From contig JACDTU010000013.1 in NCBI GenBank assembly GCA_022376465.1, positions 430,501-494,500 of the forward strand: a stretch of 64,000 nucleotides of DNA, in the 5' to 3' direction. The DNA comes from Cubamyces lactineus. Taxonomy: Eukaryota > Basidiomycota > Agaricomycetes > Polyporales > Polyporaceae. Both the position numbers and the translations under genes were made by a program. A model generated the notes under the pieces. That model was given only the letters and a program-made list of their open reading frames with translations, did no database searches and was not told the origin of the DNA. Shown piece after piece: positions 62,189-64,000 of this stretch. How positions within the stretch are numbered: position 1 is the stretch's first letter; every line of letters starts with the position of its first letter.

Positions 62189-62238
62189 CTCAAACTCAAG
62201 CAGACCATCCCACTCGGATCCCCTCTACCATCATAGCC

Positions 62239-63987
62239 ATGGACCCTGCTCAAATCTCGGAAATCGTCGCGGAAATTCAGTCCATGTACGTTCACCACAC
62301 TTCTGCCTGAAATCCGAAGAACATTGAGCTCATTCGACCTCTTCTCATGCAGCCGGCTTGACTCTTCCTGCACCATCGCTGTGGCAGGTAGGCACACTTA
62401 GCGGCTGTCACACATCCCAGGGACAATGGCCGATTACGGTTGCAGCATTGCTGGTGTATGCCTGGTTGATCAATCTAGGCGACGAAGTCGACTTGTTCTG
62501 GACCTCTCCTACTAAAGGAGCCTCTCTACTCTACTTCGCTATCAGATTTCTGGTCTTTGTTACGACTCTCCTCCCCATCCTTAGCCTTTATCCTATGTCT
62601 GACCAGGTGCGCTCATAACATATTTGTGGTGTGCGTACTGGTGAGCTTACTGCGGCACAATGATTCGGCAGAGGTAAATGACAGCAGTACATCATCCAGT
62701 AATGTTCTCACCGCCATGATCTTATCGTCAACATAGCTGCGCAGCAAGTATTTGGACTAGTAAATTTTTAGGTCCCGGTGTATACGTCGCTCCTGCAAGT
62801 ACGTTCCCTCTGCACGCGCTAGCATCGCCACAGCTGAATCTAACCTATAATCCTCAGTCTTCTCCGCCAACCGGGCCTACGCGCTCTCTGGACAGGCACG
62901 GCTCATATACTGTGTCGTCCTCGTGCTGTCTTTAGGTCCATTTATCATCAATCTGGTCAGAGAGATCTCCGAAAATCCATTTCATTCAGAGGGGCCCAGC
63001 TCGCTCATGTGTCGCTCCCAGATCACCAACATGTTGTGGGAGAAGGCGGTGAACCTGCCGCCACCTTTGCTCTGCACCATCGACAATTCCTCACCTTCGA
63101 GCCCGTCGCTCAATCTCGCGTGAGTCGCCGTAATACTGATCGCAATGCACCATTGGGTGCGCTGACCCCTCGTTCCCTCATCCCATTCGCAGACGTGAGT
63201 CGAAATACAACGAGAGGACGCGACAGGAGCTGAATGCCCGCAGTGCTTCTCTCTTCTAGGCTCTCCTTGGTCGCAGCGGATCTCATCGTGATCGCCGTGA
63301 CATGGAGGGCGACTTACAAAGTCGTCGTAGGCTCCGGAAACCTCCTGAAGACGTCTATCACCCAAGTGCTGCTGTACAACGGTCAGCGACATGCCGTACT
63401 GTCCCGGACGACCGAGCTGACGTATAACATCGCGCCATCAAGGAGCGCTATACTTCATGTGCAGCTGTCTCTCATTGGGCCCCATATCCATACTGACGAG
63501 TGGATTTGTACACCAGAGTCCTCCTCCTGCTCAATGTCGGCCATATCGTCATGACCGAGCTCTCCGTACGTCCCTTCCCCATCCGCATCGAACACGGTGC
63601 GTTCTGAACCGCATCGCATACGTCCTCACAGATCACAATGTTCGACGGGGTGACCAGCTACGTCACGATCTTCACGGACCCGTAAGTCCTGCGCTCGCAC
63701 AAATCTCTACAGCATCACTACTCACATTCAAACTCATCCCCAAATGCGAACACGACGGCCCTGTCGTCAGACTGATGTCCATTCTCGACACCGACTTCCT
63801 GATCAACCTCCAGAAGGCGGCGTCGTGCGCAGACTCTGAGCCGCCAGGCTCTGGAGGATTGCCGTCCTTGAACTTCGCGGCCATCACCCAGTCCAACCAC
63901 ACAGAGGCCTCTGCCACGGACGCAGACGACGCTGATGGGCGGGACGTCCCTGGTGTATCGGAAGGCCTCCATTGTCCGGACGCGTAG
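62239..63987 (+). CDS. DUF6533-type membrane protein, copy B
   Basis: This is a paralogue of the gene at 55133, with the same start (MDPAQISEIVAEIQSM) and the same exon plan. DUF6533 signatures are YAWLINLGDEVDLFW and KGASLLYFAIRFL. Later segments are FSANRAYALSGQARLIY, VVLVLSLGPFIINLV, LSLVAADLIVIAVTWRATYK, LLLLNVGHIVMTELSI and DPLMSILDTDFLINLQKA. The soluble tail ends with HCPDA before the TAG at 63985-63987. Function is unknown. The gene is complete in the window, stopping 13 bases before its right edge. Inner exon borders are approximate, and the stretch near 62700-62800 may hold an extra small exon. Confidence 0.8.
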
Positions 63988-64000
63988 ATTGAGGTTCTGC

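Overview
The window looks like nuclear DNA of a filamentous basidiomycete, most likely an agaricomycete of the Polyporales type. The genes are cut by many short introns (about 45-65 bases) with GT..AG ends and CTNAC-like branch sites. The families also fit: two class I hydrophobins, DUF6533 and DUF6534 membrane proteins, a large microsomal P450, and a small Cys-rich family I associate with mushrooms. Coding DNA is moderately GC-rich; some spacers are distinctly AT-rich. The species cannot be named from the sequence alone. Exon chains described as resolved were built by hand so that phase is kept from start codon to stop codon.

Left part (1-20 kb): the 5' part of a large unrecognised Cys/His-containing protein runs off the left edge (minus). 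It is followed by a class I hydrophobin (minus), a Rap1-like protein with two Myb modules (plus), a secreted GH31 alpha-glucosidase (minus), an intron-containing tRNA-Gln(TTG), a DUF6593-like gene (plus), a 75-residue Cys-rich protein with a 12-base microexon (minus), and a small basic protein ending in a PP1-docking-like motif (plus).

Middle (20-46 kb) is the densest block and holds the housekeeping genes: an unrecognised 670-residue protein (minus), shugoshin (minus) head to head with the spliceosomal kinase PRP4 (plus), two tandem cyclase-family (PF04199) enzymes (plus), a DHA2-type MFS transporter (minus), a P450 with two GC-AG introns (plus), a 69-codon ORF (minus), and a mitochondrial-type PP2C phosphatase (plus).

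Right part (46-64 kb) is gene-poor: a DUF6534 membrane protein, a second class I hydrophobin, a 240-base foldback inverted repeat, and two paralogous DUF6533 membrane proteins. The spacer between the two paralogs carries a 9-base minisatellite and an AT-rich island.

There is no single pathway or cluster here. Chromosome biology (Rap1-like, shugoshin), splicing (PRP4), extracellular nutrition and surface (GH31, hydrophobins) and membrane/secondary metabolism (cyclases, MFS, P450) lie intermixed, as is usual in such genomes. I found no CRISPR array, rRNA or intact transposon.
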